The notes under the pieces were generated by a model that saw only the letters and a list, made by a program, of their open reading frames with translations, did not search any database and had not been told where the DNA came from. From Solidesulfovibrio magneticus RS-1 (lineage in GTDB: Bacteria > Desulfobacterota > Desulfovibrionia > Desulfovibrionales > Desulfovibrionaceae): DNA of 64,000 bases. The translations under genes were made by a program, and so were the position numbers. Where the stretch lies: positions 3,377,501 through 3,441,500 of the forward strand of contig NC_012796.1 of assembly GCF_000010665.1 (NCBI RefSeq). The letters are read 5' to 3'. This document shows positions 9,342 to 19,038 of the stretch, one piece after another (positions within the stretch are counted from its first letter, which is position 1; every line of letters starts with the position of its first letter).

Positions 9342-11351
9342 ATGCGAAATATTAAACTTGGGATGAAGATCGGCATTGGCTTTGGAATCCTCATATTAAT
9401 TTCATGCTCTCTTGGGGTGATGGCCATATTCAATATGTCCACAGTCGAGCACAATGCAAAAAGGCTATCAGATGAGTATGTCCCTGAGGTAGCCATTGCC
9501 AACAACGTTGAACGCTCTTCGTTTATGACGATGTACGCATGGCGAGGATATAGTCTTTCAGAAGAAGAATCATTTCTCGAAGAAGGCAAAAAAGAACTTA
9601 TTCAAGTTCAAAAGTATCTATCTGACGCGAAAGCACATGCCGACAAATACTCTGACTTGGTTAAATTACGCGAAAACGTTTCTTTAGCCCAAGGAAAAGT
9701 TAACGAGTATTCAAAGCTAGCAGACCAAACAGTTTCTTTAATCCAAGCTCTAGATAAAGACCGAAAAATTCTTAACGACTCGGCCACAAGCTACATTAAA
9801 AGCTCTAATGAATTTTTAAAAAGTCAAGAAGATTCACTGGCTAAAGATATAACCAGTGGAGTCTCCGCAGAAAAACTGAAAGAAAGATCGAGCAAAATTT
9901 CAAAGATCAACGACGTGATCGACCTCGGAAATGATACACGAATTTCTGTCTGGAAAGCCCAGGCACTCAGAGAACCCAAAGTTCTTGAAGGGGCGATGAG
10001 CAATTTTTCCAAAATCGAAGATTTGTTGTTCAAAATAAAAAACATCACTTTTGCTGAAAACAACCTGAAACAATTAGCCGCGATATCTGAATCTGCGCAA
10101 GCTTACAAATCTGCGATGACCGGTCTCTTGGCCAACTGGAATGAATTGCAAAAAATCAACGTTAAAAGGACAGAAATCGGCCAAGCAGTTTTAAGTGCTG
10201 CCGCTCAGACCTCCCTTGCAGGTATGGATCAAACCAGTGAAATTTCGAAGGAAGCAGTCACTAATCTTGGGACAGCATCTACTACAATGATTGTTGGACT
10301 TTCTATCGCACTCCTCCTTGGAATTATTGTTTCGGTAGTTTTGACAAAAGCCATTACGGGACCAGTCCAAAAGGGTGTTAAATTTGCAGAAGCAATGTCT
10401 AACGGTGATTTCACTAAAACTCTTGATATAGAACAAAAGGATGAAATTGGTATTTTGGCAGCATCCCTCAATACTATGGTTGTAAAATTGCGTGAAGTTG
10501 TTGCTGAAATCCAATCTGCCTCAGAAAATGTAGCCTCGGGTTCAGAAGAATTATCGGCTTCAGCTCAAAGTATGTCCCAAGGTGCTACTGAACAAGCAGC
10601 CAGCGTTGAAGAGATCTCTTCATCCATGGAGCAAATGTCTTCAAACATCAAGCAAAATGCTGAAAATGCACAGCAAACTCAATCAATCGCTGTAAAAGCA
10701 GCTCAAGACGCTCAAGAAGGTGGAAAAGCTGTCATTTCAGCTGTGACCGCCATGAAAAATATCGCTGAAAAAATTTCAATTATCGAAGAAATCGCTCGTC
10801 AGACCAACCTGTTAGCCCTAAACGCCGCTATCGAAGCCGCTAGAGCAGGTGAACACGGTAAAGGATTCGCAGTTGTCGCCGCAGAAGTCAGGAAACTGGC
10901 CGAGCGCAGTGGCAGTGCTGCATCCGAAATTTCTGACCTTTCGACCTCGAGTGTTCGAATTGCTGAGCAAGCTGGGGAAATGTTGACCAAGATGGTCCCA
11001 GACATCCAGCGGACAGCTGACCTTGTCCAGGAAATCGCTGCATCCAGTATGGAACAAAACTCTGGTGCAGACCAGATCAATAAAGCCATCACTCAACTTG
11101 ATCAGGTTGTCCAACAGAACGCATCTGCTTCTGAGGAAATGGCTTCGACATCGGAAGAACTCTCAAGCCAAGCTGAACAACTCCAAAGCACAATTGAGTT
11201 CTTCCAAGTTGGTAACACAGGTAACAGACGGCGTTCAATGCCCAAAGCCTTGCCTACTGGTCGCCAACGGGTCGTTCACTCTGCCAGAAGACAAACATCT
11301 ACCGCAAAAATCGATTTGGATATGGAAGATACTGACTTCGAAAAATTCTAG
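9342..11351 (+). CDS. Methyl-accepting chemotaxis protein
   Basis: 669 residues. TM1 spans about 10-30 and is followed by a large helical periplasmic sensor. TM2 is at about 316-337 ([20 protein letters not shown]), then HAMP ([32 protein letters not shown]). The signalling domain has its tip at about 484 ([37 protein letters not shown]). The C-terminal tail is basic and Arg-rich, without an NWETF-type CheR/CheB pentapeptide. The start follows GGAGGGCAAA. It is transcribed with cheW upstream and with the small gene and CheV downstream. Confidence 0.95.
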   Translation: MRNIKLGMKIGIGFGILILISCSLGVMAIFNMSTVEHNAKRLSDEYVPEVAIANNVERSSFMTMYAWRGYSLSEEESFLEEGKKELIQVQKYLSDAKAHADKYSDLVKLRENVSLAQGKVNEYSKLADQTVSLIQALDKDRKILNDSATSYIKSSNEFLKSQEDSLAKDITSGVSAEKLKERSSKISKINDVIDLGNDTRISVWKAQALREPKVLEGAMSNFSKIEDLLFKIKNITFAENNLKQLAAISESAQAYKSAMTGLLANWNELQKINVKRTEIGQAVLSAAAQTSLAGMDQTSEISKEAVTNLGTASTTMIVGLSIALLLGIIVSVVLTKAITGPVQKGVKFAEAMSNGDFTKTLDIEQKDEIGILAASLNTMVVKLREVVAEIQSASENVASGSEELSASAQSMSQGATEQAASVEEISSSMEQMSSNIKQNAENAQQTQSIAVKAAQDAQEGGKAVISAVTAMKNIAEKISIIEEIARQTNLLALNAAIEAARAGEHGKGFAVVAAEVRKLAERSGSAASEISDLSTSSVRIAEQAGEMLTKMVPDIQRTADLVQEIAASSMEQNSGADQINKAITQLDQVVQQNASASEEMASTSEELSSQAEQLQSTIEFFQVGNTGNRRRSMPKALPTGRQRVVHSARRQTSTAKIDLDMEDTDFEKF

Positions 11352-11361
11352 CAGGTTACGC

Positions 11362-11391
11362 AAGGAGGTGGGGACTGCCCCACCTCCTTGC
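11362..11391 (+). promoter_or_regulatory. Perfect 12-bp hairpin overlapping Shine-Dalgarno-like sequence
   Basis: AAGGAGGTGGGG pairs perfectly with CCCCACCTCCTT around a four-base loop, directly between the chemoreceptor stop and the ATG at 11393. There is no T-run, so it is a poor intrinsic terminator. The only strong ribosome-binding-like sequence for the next gene is inside the 5' arm. It may act as an mRNA stability element or restrain translation of the small gene. Confidence 0.5.
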
Positions 11392-11392
11392 A

Positions 11393-11752
11393 ATGAGCAC
11401 ACAGATGAATCTTTGCCAAGCCATAGATACAAATAAACAACTTTTTGATATGATTCAGATGGTTGGGAATACACTTTTGGGAGAAACCAAAGACAGAACC
11501 CAGATCAACAAAAGTTTTTTAGCTATATATTTTATTAACCTAATAGTTCTTGAAGACAAAAGATTTCTTGAAGCATATAAGAACGCTGGCAAAGAAAACA
11601 TACTAATATCATTGTACAATTCAGAAATTATTCTCGAAGAGGTGGAGCAAAATTTCCACGAAAACGATTTCTGTCAAATTGTCCGTCTACTTTCACATTT
11701 TCTGATAAATTTGGCGGCTAACACGCTAAACACAAAGACAACGCCTTCATAG
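11393..11752 (+). CDS. Small protein downstream of chemoreceptor, unknown function
   Basis: 119 residues, helical, of no recognised family. Layout and position resemble the 7512-7874 protein (KSFLAIYFINLIVLED versus KALLAMYFSELLSMSF). It starts two bases after a strong hairpin and has no free ribosome site of its own; a second ATG lies at 11405. It sits in one transcription unit with the receptor and CheV. A chemotaxis-related accessory role is inferred from position alone. Confidence 0.55.
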   Translation: MSTQMNLCQAIDTNKQLFDMIQMVGNTLLGETKDRTQINKSFLAIYFINLIVLEDKRFLEAYKNAGKENILISLYNSEIILEEVEQNFHENDFCQIVRLLSHFLINLAANTLNTKTTPS

Positions 11753-11775
11753 CATGACTTAGGAGAGGAAACCAC

Positions 11776-12720
11776 ATGTCACAAGAAATTCTTCTCGAAA
11801 CAGGAACTAATGAGTTCGAAATTTTAGAGTTTTTTATTTCGTCACAAATGTCCGAAGACCTACCAATTGAAACCAACTTGTTCGGAATTAACGTCGCTAA
11901 AGTAGTTGAAGTAATCGAAAGTCCTGGACTAGAAATAACTTACGACAATGTCAATCCTTGTTTCATGGGAGTCATCTCATTGCGGGGATCAATTTTGCCA
12001 ATTCTAGATCTTTCAAAATGGCTTAAAATATCCCGCCAAAAGTCTAAAAATGAAATCATAATTGTCACGGAATTCAGCAAACAAACAGCTGGCTTCTTAG
12101 TATCTGGAGTGGTTGAAATACATCGGCTTGACTGGACTCAAGTCGAATTTCCTGACAAGCTTGTCGCATCTAACAAAGAAAACTGCGTAGTTGGCATAGT
12201 ACAAATAGAACAAAAAATCATTCAGCTACTTGATCTAGAGTACATGATTTCTGATTTGACCGGCATTAATATTGAAACGAAACCTAGCTCCTTTGTTTCA
12301 GAGAATAAATTCCGGTCCTTGATAGCTGACGATTCAAAACTCATACGCGAAATGCTAAAAACGTCTCTAGAAGAAGCAAACTTCGAAGTACGCGAGTTTA
12401 CTAACGGACTAGACTGTTGGAATTTTTTAAGCCAGATAGCCGCTGACCTTCAAGACAATTCTGACTCAAAATATACTGGTTACGATATCATCATAACAGA
12501 TATTGAAATGCCTCAAATGGATGGTTTCACGCTTACAAAACAAATCAAACAACATGCAGTTTTGAAAAACATTCCTGTCTTGCTTTATTCATCTATCATC
12601 ACTGAAGAATTATACCACAAAGGCCAATTCGTTGGCGCAGACGAGCAAATGTCAAAACCTGACCTGCACAAAGTTCCGCAGGTTTCTGTGAAATTAATTG
12701 AGCAATACCGCTCAAAGTGA
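11776..12720 (+). CDS. cheV: CheV-type coupling protein (CheW domain plus receiver)
   Basis: 314 residues. The CheW domain occupies about 25-165 (FGINVAKVVEVIESPGL...CFMGVISLRGSILPILDLSKWL) and a receiver about 178-305, with acidic pocket ADDSKL, phospho-acceptor Asp in IIITDIEMPQMDG and Lys in QMSKPD. It couples receptors to CheA and adapts by phosphorylation. The start follows GGAGAGGAAACCAC. It is the last gene of the cheW-receptor-small protein-cheV run. Confidence 0.93.
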   Translation: MSQEILLETGTNEFEILEFFISSQMSEDLPIETNLFGINVAKVVEVIESPGLEITYDNVNPCFMGVISLRGSILPILDLSKWLKISRQKSKNEIIIVTEFSKQTAGFLVSGVVEIHRLDWTQVEFPDKLVASNKENCVVGIVQIEQKIIQLLDLEYMISDLTGINIETKPSSFVSENKFRSLIADDSKLIREMLKTSLEEANFEVREFTNGLDCWNFLSQIAADLQDNSDSKYTGYDIIITDIEMPQMDGFTLTKQIKQHAVLKNIPVLLYSSIITEELYHKGQFVGADEQMSKPDLHKVPQVSVKLIEQYRSK

Positions 12721-12856
12721 TTATATTGAGGCTAGCCAATAAGCTCAATACTTCAAAACAATTATTTCGACACTAACCATAAAAAATGACTTATTCACAA
12801 AAAACACCCAACAACCACAACGCGATGTGATCACCGCAAAGCATCCAAGGTATATA

Positions 12857-15793
12857 ATGTCACATTCTAAAGAAATCAACCACCCTACATCTAAAGAGAT
12901 TGAGACTCTTAGCAAGACAGTTATGCAAGACAAAAGCTTGTTTAACACTGTCTTGAATTGTCTTCCAATGCCTTACTTTCTAGTCGATAATTCAGAGCGT
13001 ATTGTTCAAACTAATTCAGCATCTCTAGAGATGCTCAAAATTTCTGGACCTATTGAAGAAACTTATGGAAAAACTTTGGCTGAAGTTTTTTACAACGACC
13101 CAAAGCATATAACTTTTATGAGCCAAACTCTTTGTCAAGGAATAGTTTATCGCGACCTTGAAGTTCCCACCAAAGATAGACACGGGAACGACCTCAATAT
13201 CATAGCTAACATTTTCCCGCTTTATGACACAAACAATATCTGCATAGGAGGAATGAGCATTTACGTTAACCATACAGAACGTAAAATGACACAAAAAGCT
13301 TTACAAGAAAGTGAAAAGAAAAATCATGACCTCATCCAAAATCTTCATGCAGGAGTAGTTGTACACGCTCCAGATTCCAGAATTATTGTCGCCAACGACC
13401 AAGCTTCTCAGTTACTTGGGCTTTCAATACCCCAACTTAAAGGCAAAAATGCACTAGACCCAGAGTGGTGTTTTATTCATGAAGATGGAACAAAAATGTC
13501 CTTCGCAGAATACCCAGTATCTCAGGTTATCAAAACCCGTTCTCCAGTGCGAAATTTAATTTTAGGAATAAATCGTCATCTTCACAAAGACTTAGTTTGG
13601 GTTTTAGTCAATGCTTTTCCTGAATTTGACCAAAACAATGAACTACTTCAGGTAATTGTAACTTTTGTCAATATAACTGACCGTAAAAAATACGAAGAAC
13701 AAATTCTTCGAAACGAGATGAGACTACTTTCTATTGTAAATATTCTTCAACATCAATTCACTTCTGCACAGGATTTTTTGGACTTTGCGCTCGATGAAGC
13801 CATAAAAATTACTGAAAGTAAAATAGGATATATATATCGTTACAATGAGGACAGACAGGTTTTTATTTTAAACACTTGGTCAAAAGACGTTATGCATGAG
13901 TGCAGCATCACTTCTCCGCAAGTTTGTTATGAATTAGATAAAACAGGCATCTGGGGAGAGGCTGTCCGACAACGCAAGCCCATAATCCTCAATAATTTCC
14001 AAGAAGAGCACCCTTTAAAAAAAGGGTTACCTCCTGGCCATGCATTTTTAAAATCATTTATGACAATTCCAGTATTCAAAGAAAACAAGATTGTTCTTGT
14101 CGTCGGCATGGGAAACAAAGAATCTGATTACTCTAGCACTGATGTTTACCAATTAACACTACTAATGGACTCTGTTTCCAAGATTCTCGATCAAAAAAAA
14201 GCCGAGCAAGCTCTTGTCAAAAGCGAAGAGACGCTACGATCCATCATACAGGAGACACCGATAGGCATACATATCTACGAACTCTTTGAACGCGAACTTG
14301 TACTCACTGGAGCAAATCAAGCTGCAGATTTAATACTTGGCATAAATCATTCACAATTGATTGGAAAAAAACTTAACGACGCTTTTCCAATGCTTGAAGA
14401 AACCAATATCTCGGATCAATATTTAGAAGTATTGAAAACGGGAAAGACTTGGCATACAGAGCAAATCGGATATGAAGACGTCAACATCTCAGGAACTTAT
14501 GAAATTCTTTGTTTTAGAATTTTTTCAAACCAAATCGCAGTAATGTTCATGGACATATCGTCTCGTAAGCAAGAGGAGTTTGAACTTGAAAATGCAAAAA
14601 GAGCCGCTGAATCTTCAAATAAAGCAAAATCTGAATTTCTCGCAAACATGAGTCACGAAATAAGAACTCCACTAAACGGAATCATGGGAATGCTACAATT
14701 GCTTGAGTCAACAGACACGGATCATGAACAAAGCGAATATATAGACATTGCGTTAAGTTCTTGCAGAAACTTAACACGTTTAATTTCCGACATTCTGGAC
14801 TTATCTAGAATTGAGCACGGAAATATCACTTTAGAAAACCACGGCTTCAACATCAGCCACCTCACCGAAGAAGTTATCAACACTTTCATAACAGAATTAT
14901 CTTCGAAAGAAATCGAGCTATCAACTTCCATAGAAAAAAATATTCCAGAAATTGTTTACGGAGATTCTGGTCGATTGAGACAAATTATTTTTAATATTTT
15001 TGGCAATTCAATTAAATTCACCTCAAGCGGACGTATATTCATTAACATTGATTCTTTAATTCAACGCCAGACCATATATCTATTTATTGAGGTATCAGAT
15101 ACTGGCATAGGCATTCCTGAAGACAAACTAGATGAAATTTTTGTTCCATTTACACAGGCTGATGGTTCATTGACTCGTAAATATGGTGGAGTTGGCCTGG
15201 GACTTTCAATCGTTAAAAAGTTACTTATTGCGATGGGAGGAACAATAACTGTAGAGAGCAACATTGACAAAGGGACGACTACTTGCATTGCCATTCCGTT
15301 TCAAACTAGCGAACCACCTATTTTAGACAACACCAACAAAAACTATGCGTTACCGGAAATAAATTCAACAAAATTAAAGATACTTATCGCAGAAGATGAC
15401 CCTATAAATCAACTAACAACATCGAGCTTTATCAAAAAAATTGGCCATTTTTCAAAATGCGTAAACGACGAAAAAGAAGCCATTGAAATTTTAAAATCTG
15501 AACACTTCGACTTAATACTAATGGACATACAAATGCCAAACTTAGATGGAGTTGAAACTACTTTAGTAATAAGAAATTCTAACGAAATTTTTTCTAAAAT
15601 TCCAATCATCGCTATAACAGCTCACGCAATGGATGGTGATCGTGAATTTTTTTTACAGAGCGGAATGAATGGATATCTATCAAAACCATTAATAATCGAA
15701 GACCTCAACAATGTCATCAACCAGACTCTCGCGAACGCTAACCGCCAAAGAGCTGACGAGGCAGTGATTTATCCGCACAACGAAAAAAATTAA
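12857..15793 (+). CDS. Hybrid sensor histidine kinase (PAS-PAS-GAF-PAS-HisKA-HATPase-REC)
   Basis: I chose the ATG at 12857, which has AAGG seven bases upstream; an ATG at 12827 adds ten residues. The 978-residue protein has no membrane helix. It shows two PAS domains (about 25-280), a GAF domain (about 300-455, [19 protein letters not shown]), a third PAS (about 460-570), HisKA with His in [15 protein letters not shown] near residue 598, HATPase ([24 protein letters not shown]), and a C-terminal receiver with Asp in [13 protein letters not shown] near 889. It is a soluble multi-input phosphorelay kinase. The free receiver gene directly downstream is a likely partner. Confidence 0.94.
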   Translation: MSHSKEINHPTSKEIETLSKTVMQDKSLFNTVLNCLPMPYFLVDNSERIVQTNSASLEMLKISGPIEETYGKTLAEVFYNDPKHITFMSQTLCQGIVYRDLEVPTKDRHGNDLNIIANIFPLYDTNNICIGGMSIYVNHTERKMTQKALQESEKKNHDLIQNLHAGVVVHAPDSRIIVANDQASQLLGLSIPQLKGKNALDPEWCFIHEDGTKMSFAEYPVSQVIKTRSPVRNLILGINRHLHKDLVWVLVNAFPEFDQNNELLQVIVTFVNITDRKKYEEQILRNEMRLLSIVNILQHQFTSAQDFLDFALDEAIKITESKIGYIYRYNEDRQVFILNTWSKDVMHECSITSPQVCYELDKTGIWGEAVRQRKPIILNNFQEEHPLKKGLPPGHAFLKSFMTIPVFKENKIVLVVGMGNKESDYSSTDVYQLTLLMDSVSKILDQKKAEQALVKSEETLRSIIQETPIGIHIYELFERELVLTGANQAADLILGINHSQLIGKKLNDAFPMLEETNISDQYLEVLKTGKTWHTEQIGYEDVNISGTYEILCFRIFSNQIAVMFMDISSRKQEEFELENAKRAAESSNKAKSEFLANMSHEIRTPLNGIMGMLQLLESTDTDHEQSEYIDIALSSCRNLTRLISDILDLSRIEHGNITLENHGFNISHLTEEVINTFITELSSKEIELSTSIEKNIPEIVYGDSGRLRQIIFNIFGNSIKFTSSGRIFINIDSLIQRQTIYLFIEVSDTGIGIPEDKLDEIFVPFTQADGSLTRKYGGVGLGLSIVKKLLIAMGGTITVESNIDKGTTTCIAIPFQTSEPPILDNTNKNYALPEINSTKLKILIAEDDPINQLTTSSFIKKIGHFSKCVNDEKEAIEILKSEHFDLILMDIQMPNLDGVETTLVIRNSNEIFSKIPIIAITAHAMDGDREFFLQSGMNGYLSKPLIIEDLNNVINQTLANANRQRADEAVIYPHNEKN

Positions 15794-15819
15794 CAAGCAT
15801 TTCAGACTACACTTAATAA

Positions 15820-16221
15820 ATGAACATCACAAGAACAATTCTTCTCGTCGAAGATGACGTTATTAACAGAGTTGCACTTTGCCGTTTTCTCAGCAAACAG
15901 GGGCATGTGGTTCATCCAGCAAAGGACGGCGATGAAGCACTGGAAGTATATGCAAAAAATAAATTCGACTTGGTAATAATGGATCTTGTCATGCCCGGGA
16001 TTGATGGCGCTGAAACAGCAAGAAAAATGCGGTTTATATCCAACAGCACGGACGGTGACTACCCACCGATCATTATAATCACTGCCATTGATCACCGCGC
16101 ACAAAATTTAGAAAAGATATTCAGAGCGGGCGTCGACCGAGTAGTACAAAAACCCATCGAGCATGCTCAACTACTGGAGTGCATAGACGAACTGCTGTTG
16201 CCCAAAAGCGCAACTAAATAA
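15820..16221 (+). CDS. Single-domain response regulator
   Basis: 133 residues, only a receiver: acidic pair VEDDVINR, phospho-Asp in LVIMDLVMPGIDG near residue 54, Thr/Ser in IIITAIDHR, and Lys in RVVQKPIEHA. There is no output domain, so it acts as a phosphorelay intermediate or a CheY-like diffusible signal. It follows the hybrid kinase by 26 bp and probably shares its transcript. No clear Shine-Dalgarno precedes the ATG. Confidence 0.9.
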   Translation: MNITRTILLVEDDVINRVALCRFLSKQGHVVHPAKDGDEALEVYAKNKFDLVIMDLVMPGIDGAETARKMRFISNSTDGDYPPIIIITAIDHRAQNLEKIFRAGVDRVVQKPIEHAQLLECIDELLLPKSATK

Positions 16222-16223
16222 TG

Positions 16224-16261
16224 GCAAGCCCCTCCCCACGGACAAGAACGAGAAGGGGCTT
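16224..16261. terminator. Bidirectional terminator between receiver and AbrB-like gene
   Basis: AAGCCCCT pairs with AGGGGCTT across a 20-base loop between two convergent stop codons. It is placed to end transcripts from both sides. Confidence 0.55.
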
Positions 16262-16281
16262 ACAATGAAATTTTCTAGTTA

Positions 16282-16599
16282 CTACTTCTTTTCCAAAACG
16301 ATCCGCCCCTCTTCCAAGCAAGAGACCTTGAACTCATCACCCTGGCTAAACCCATAGTTCGCCAGCAGCACCGGAGACAGGCGGAGACCGTTCTTCGAGA
16401 ACTTGACTGCACCCGAAACGGTCCGAGTATTCATCCCCTCGACTTTATAGTACATTCCATCCTGATCCATCAGCTTTAGCAGATGGGCTTTAAGATTGTT
16501 CTTATTGATACCGAAAGCGTCAATGATCTGCTGAGCGGTTTTCCCTTCGGTGATCATGGTGCGAAGTTTCATCGCGTCGAATTTCGATGCCGGGGGCAT
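16282..16599 (-). CDS. Small HTH plus AbrB-like transcription regulator (copy 1)
   Basis: 105 residues. The N-terminal half predicts a helix-turn-helix (KLRTMITEGKTAQQIIDAFGINKNNLKAHLLKLM). The C-terminal half reads like an AbrB/SpoVT swapped-hairpin DNA-binding domain (LRLSPVLLANYGFSQGDEFKVSCLEEGRIVLEKK). It starts at ATG after AAGGAGATTAACC. It is nearly identical to 36026-36349, and a more distant relative lies at 46767-47144. Each sits next to a C-rich leader and a mobile-module gene set, so it is probably a module-specific repressor or activator. Confidence 0.75.
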   Translation of the reverse strand: MPPASKFDAMKLRTMITEGKTAQQIIDAFGINKNNLKAHLLKLMDQDGMYYKVEGMNTRTVSGAVKFSKNGLRLSPVLLANYGFSQGDEFKVSCLEEGRIVLEKK

Positions 16600-17066
16600 A
16601 GGTTAATCTCCTTAATTTTGTTTTAATGATTTAAGGAGACATTACCCAAGTTCCTCTTCTTGTCAACTTCTAGGGCAATAATTCTCCCCAAAGATGCTCA
16701 GGCAAGATGACATTCTGCATTTACCCTGACAGGACATTCAGCTTCATATTTATATTGCGCACGACCAACCACAAAGGCATCAATATCTTTCCAAAATCCA
16801 CTTGTTCTAGATTTATAGCACCCAACAAAAAATCAGCTCATTTGACCGCATAACATACTAAAATATCATTGTATTTTATACCCCTCCTCTGACCAAGCCC
16901 CTGCCCCGGACAGCCCCCAGGTTAGCTTCCTCCTCCCCGTCCTGGGCCGTTTCCAGGGGGCCAGGGCCAAATCCCGCCTACTCCCCAAAATCGCAGGGCG
17001 CCCCCGTCCCGGCCCAAAGCCTGTTTTCCTCCTTCGGCCCGTGACCTGGATCCTGGCCCCGGCTAT

Positions 17067-17190
17067 CTTATCGGCGGTAAGCAAGCTCATGGGGCATTCG
17101 TCGGTACACATGACCGCGAACCAGTATTACCACCTGCTCGGTGACGAGAAGCGTCGCACCATCGCCAAGTTGCCGAGCTTGAACGCCTAA
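17067..17190 (+). pseudogene. 3' remnant of tyrosine recombinase
   Basis: About 41 codons match the last residues of the intact integrase at 48383-49429 (LSAVSKLMGHSSVHMTANQYYHLLGDEKRRTIAKLPSLNA), including the catalytic His and Tyr, followed by the same stop. Everything upstream is missing and replaced by a C-rich module leader. It marks the left breakpoint of the 3.56 kb duplication. Confidence 0.9.
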
Positions 17191-17204
17191 GAGATAATTT
17201 TGGC

Positions 17205-17238
17205 AGGGGAGTGGGCCATTTGGTCTACTCCCTATTTT
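17205..17238. terminator. Bidirectional terminator (copy 1)
   Basis: GGGAGT pairs with ACTCCC across a 14-base loop, followed by TATTTTCATT. It lies between the convergent integrase remnant and hemerythrin gene. The copy at 49444-49477 is identical in structure. Confidence 0.5.
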
Positions 17239-17249
17239 CATTATCAAAT

Positions 17250-17654
17250 TCAAATTTCCTGAGACTTAAGATACATAAAAAAGTTTTGATCGACATATGG
17301 GATATGATTCATAATCCAAGTCACTAAAAAAGTAATCACATCAACCCGCAAAGACATCGAATCTAAACGTTCGTCAACAATAAACCTATCGACGCTCACA
17401 AGAAAGTCATTATGACTAGAAATGTGTTCATTAAGCATAGGGTAACCCGAAGATCGCATCAGAGACTCTTCTTCAGAAAAATGATACCTAGCATATCTAT
17501 ATAAATCAACCAGCAACACACGAAGATCACCAAGGACATATTCTTTTTCTATAGAATCCTGAAGTTTATTAATGTAAACAAAAAGTCTCTCATGCTGACT
17601 GTCTATTTTGCTGTGACCAACAGAAAGGTAGTCATCCCACTGCGCAATTGGCAT
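17250..17654 (-). CDS. Bacteriohemerythrin (copy 1)
   Basis: 134 residues forming one hemerythrin four-helix bundle with the diiron ligands in order: HSKIDSQHERLF (His, His), HFSEEESLM (His, Glu), HISSHNDFL (His) and MNHIPYVD (His, Asp). It binds O2 reversibly; in sulfate reducers such proteins serve oxygen sensing or delivery. There is no fused receptor domain. It is about 65 bp downstream of the GGDEF gene on the same strand, so an O2-linked c-di-GMP pair is plausible. Differences from copy 2 include YIN versus CIN and VLGD versus FLGD. Confidence 0.93.
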   Translation of the reverse strand: MPIAQWDDYLSVGHSKIDSQHERLFVYINKLQDSIEKEYVLGDLRVLLVDLYRYARYHFSEEESLMRSSGYPMLNEHISSHNDFLVSVDRFIVDERLDSMSLRVDVITFLVTWIMNHIPYVDQNFFMYLKSQEI

Positions 17655-17720
17655 CAGCGCTCCTAAACTTTAGCCATACAGCCCAAATTAATGTGCACAC
17701 GGAAAAATTGACACATCCTC

Positions 17721-18797
17721 TCACCATTCCGGCTCAACACTTATAACGCCAAACTGAGCAACATTATTCTTCCCAGTACCTTTTACATCGTACATAGCCT
17801 TATCCGCACAATTCAGAAGTTCATCCGACGACATACCCAACTGATACCCAGCGACCCCAATAGACACCGTAAATCGAATCGATCCATCTGCCAGCTTTCC
17901 GTTAATTCTTGGCTTGAATTCATAATTTTGAACAGCCAAACGTATTGCATCAGAATGCAGTAATGCTTCATCAACAGAAACAGCACACACAACAACCAGT
18001 TCGTCTCCACCATACCGAGCGGCAAACCACCCATATTTTTCAGAATGTGCACTGATAATTTTCGCTAAAGTCCTCAAGACATCGTCACCAACTTGATGAC
18101 CATATGTGTCATTGACTTCTTTAAAATTATCAATGTCAAGCATCAAGACAGAAAGAGGACTGTTATCTACTTGATTTTGTTCGATAGCATTCCGAAGGTA
18201 AGACTCAAGATACCGACGATTATGAAGTGGAGCTAAAAGCGGGTCAACATTAACCGTTTGCTCAAGGAATCGTGCTTTTCTTTCCCAGTCCTTTGCTTTT
18301 TCCTTATAATGCAACAACATGCTTTTCAGTAGAACTTTCAGCTTTGGCCTCAAAGCTTCGAGGTCATCAGCTTCGGAAAGTACCTCCAATGTCTCCCGCC
18401 CGAAGGTACTTAGCAACTTTCCCCGTTCTTGCTCTGAAGACAATGATTCGCTTATGAATTCATTGACCACCATTGCAAGCGATGATGTAATATTTTTTTG
18501 AGACTCAAGCTCATCTTCAGCACTGACAGTAACCTGGTTACTTGCTATAAACATTTCAAGGTCATCGATAATTTGATCAAAATTATTATCCGAAGAATCT
18601 TTTCTAGATAAACGACTAAATACTGTTCTTTGTATTGCTGATTTTTGTTCATCAGTAAATATCGAGAAGTTTCCAACCAAATTCCTGACAAAAAGAACTA
18701 CGGCGAGCCAGGAAGGCTTACTCCCGCATCCAATCTTGTGCATCTCAGAACATAATTTTTTTATCGCGCAAGAATCGCTGGGACAGTCGTTTGACAT
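17721..18797 (-). CDS. GGDEF-domain protein, predicted diguanylate cyclase (copy 1)
   Basis: 358 residues. The N-terminal about 190 residues are helical with an early Cys-rich segment (CPSDSCAIKKLCSEMHKIGCG) and have no family I recognise. The GGDEF domain (about 190-352) has DIDNFKEVNDTYGHQVGDDVLRTLA and active-loop sequence RYGGDELVVV, with Leu instead of Phe at the last position. No RxxD inhibitory site precedes the loop (KYGW occupies the position). It probably makes c-di-GMP; the Leu variant makes activity likely but not certain. The Cys cluster could bind metal or sense redox state. Confidence 0.88.
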   Translation of the reverse strand: MSNDCPSDSCAIKKLCSEMHKIGCGSKPSWLAVVLFVRNLVGNFSIFTDEQKSAIQRTVFSRLSRKDSSDNNFDQIIDDLEMFIASNQVTVSAEDELESQKNITSSLAMVVNEFISESLSSEQERGKLLSTFGRETLEVLSEADDLEALRPKLKVLLKSMLLHYKEKAKDWERKARFLEQTVNVDPLLAPLHNRRYLESYLRNAIEQNQVDNSPLSVLMLDIDNFKEVNDTYGHQVGDDVLRTLAKIISAHSEKYGWFAARYGGDELVVVCAVSVDEALLHSDAIRLAVQNYEFKPRINGKLADGSIRFTVSIGVAGYQLGMSSDELLNCADKAMYDVKGTGKNNVAQFGVISVEPEW

Positions 18798-19038
18798 AAG
18801 TTTCCTTTAGGAACGTTTTGACATTAACTTAAATCTCTAACCCAATAGCACCGCCGACACAAGTACTGCATCTGGCAATACCGAACTCACCGAGACTGCC
18901 AGGGTTGGTTGTCTCGGGGAACCCCGTGCAATCCACTTACTGCTTTTCATGGAAACATTTTTTTTGTATTTTTTAAAATACGCAGTTACTCGGTATTGGG
19001 TGTGACGTCCTTCACGATCGCCAGCAGGCGAGATAGAT

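Larger units (their letters stand above)
16600..17249. other. Module leader joined to integrase remnant
   Basis: 16600-16876 repeats the sequence upstream of the 36 kb regulator copy, including a 61-codon frame (36413-36598 in that copy) that is broken here by an extra T in a T run. An AT-rich motif (AAATATCATTGTATTTTA) follows at about 16860. 16877-17066 is the C-rich leader. At 17066/17067 the sequence switches abruptly to the 3' end of a tyrosine recombinase. Confidence 0.65.
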
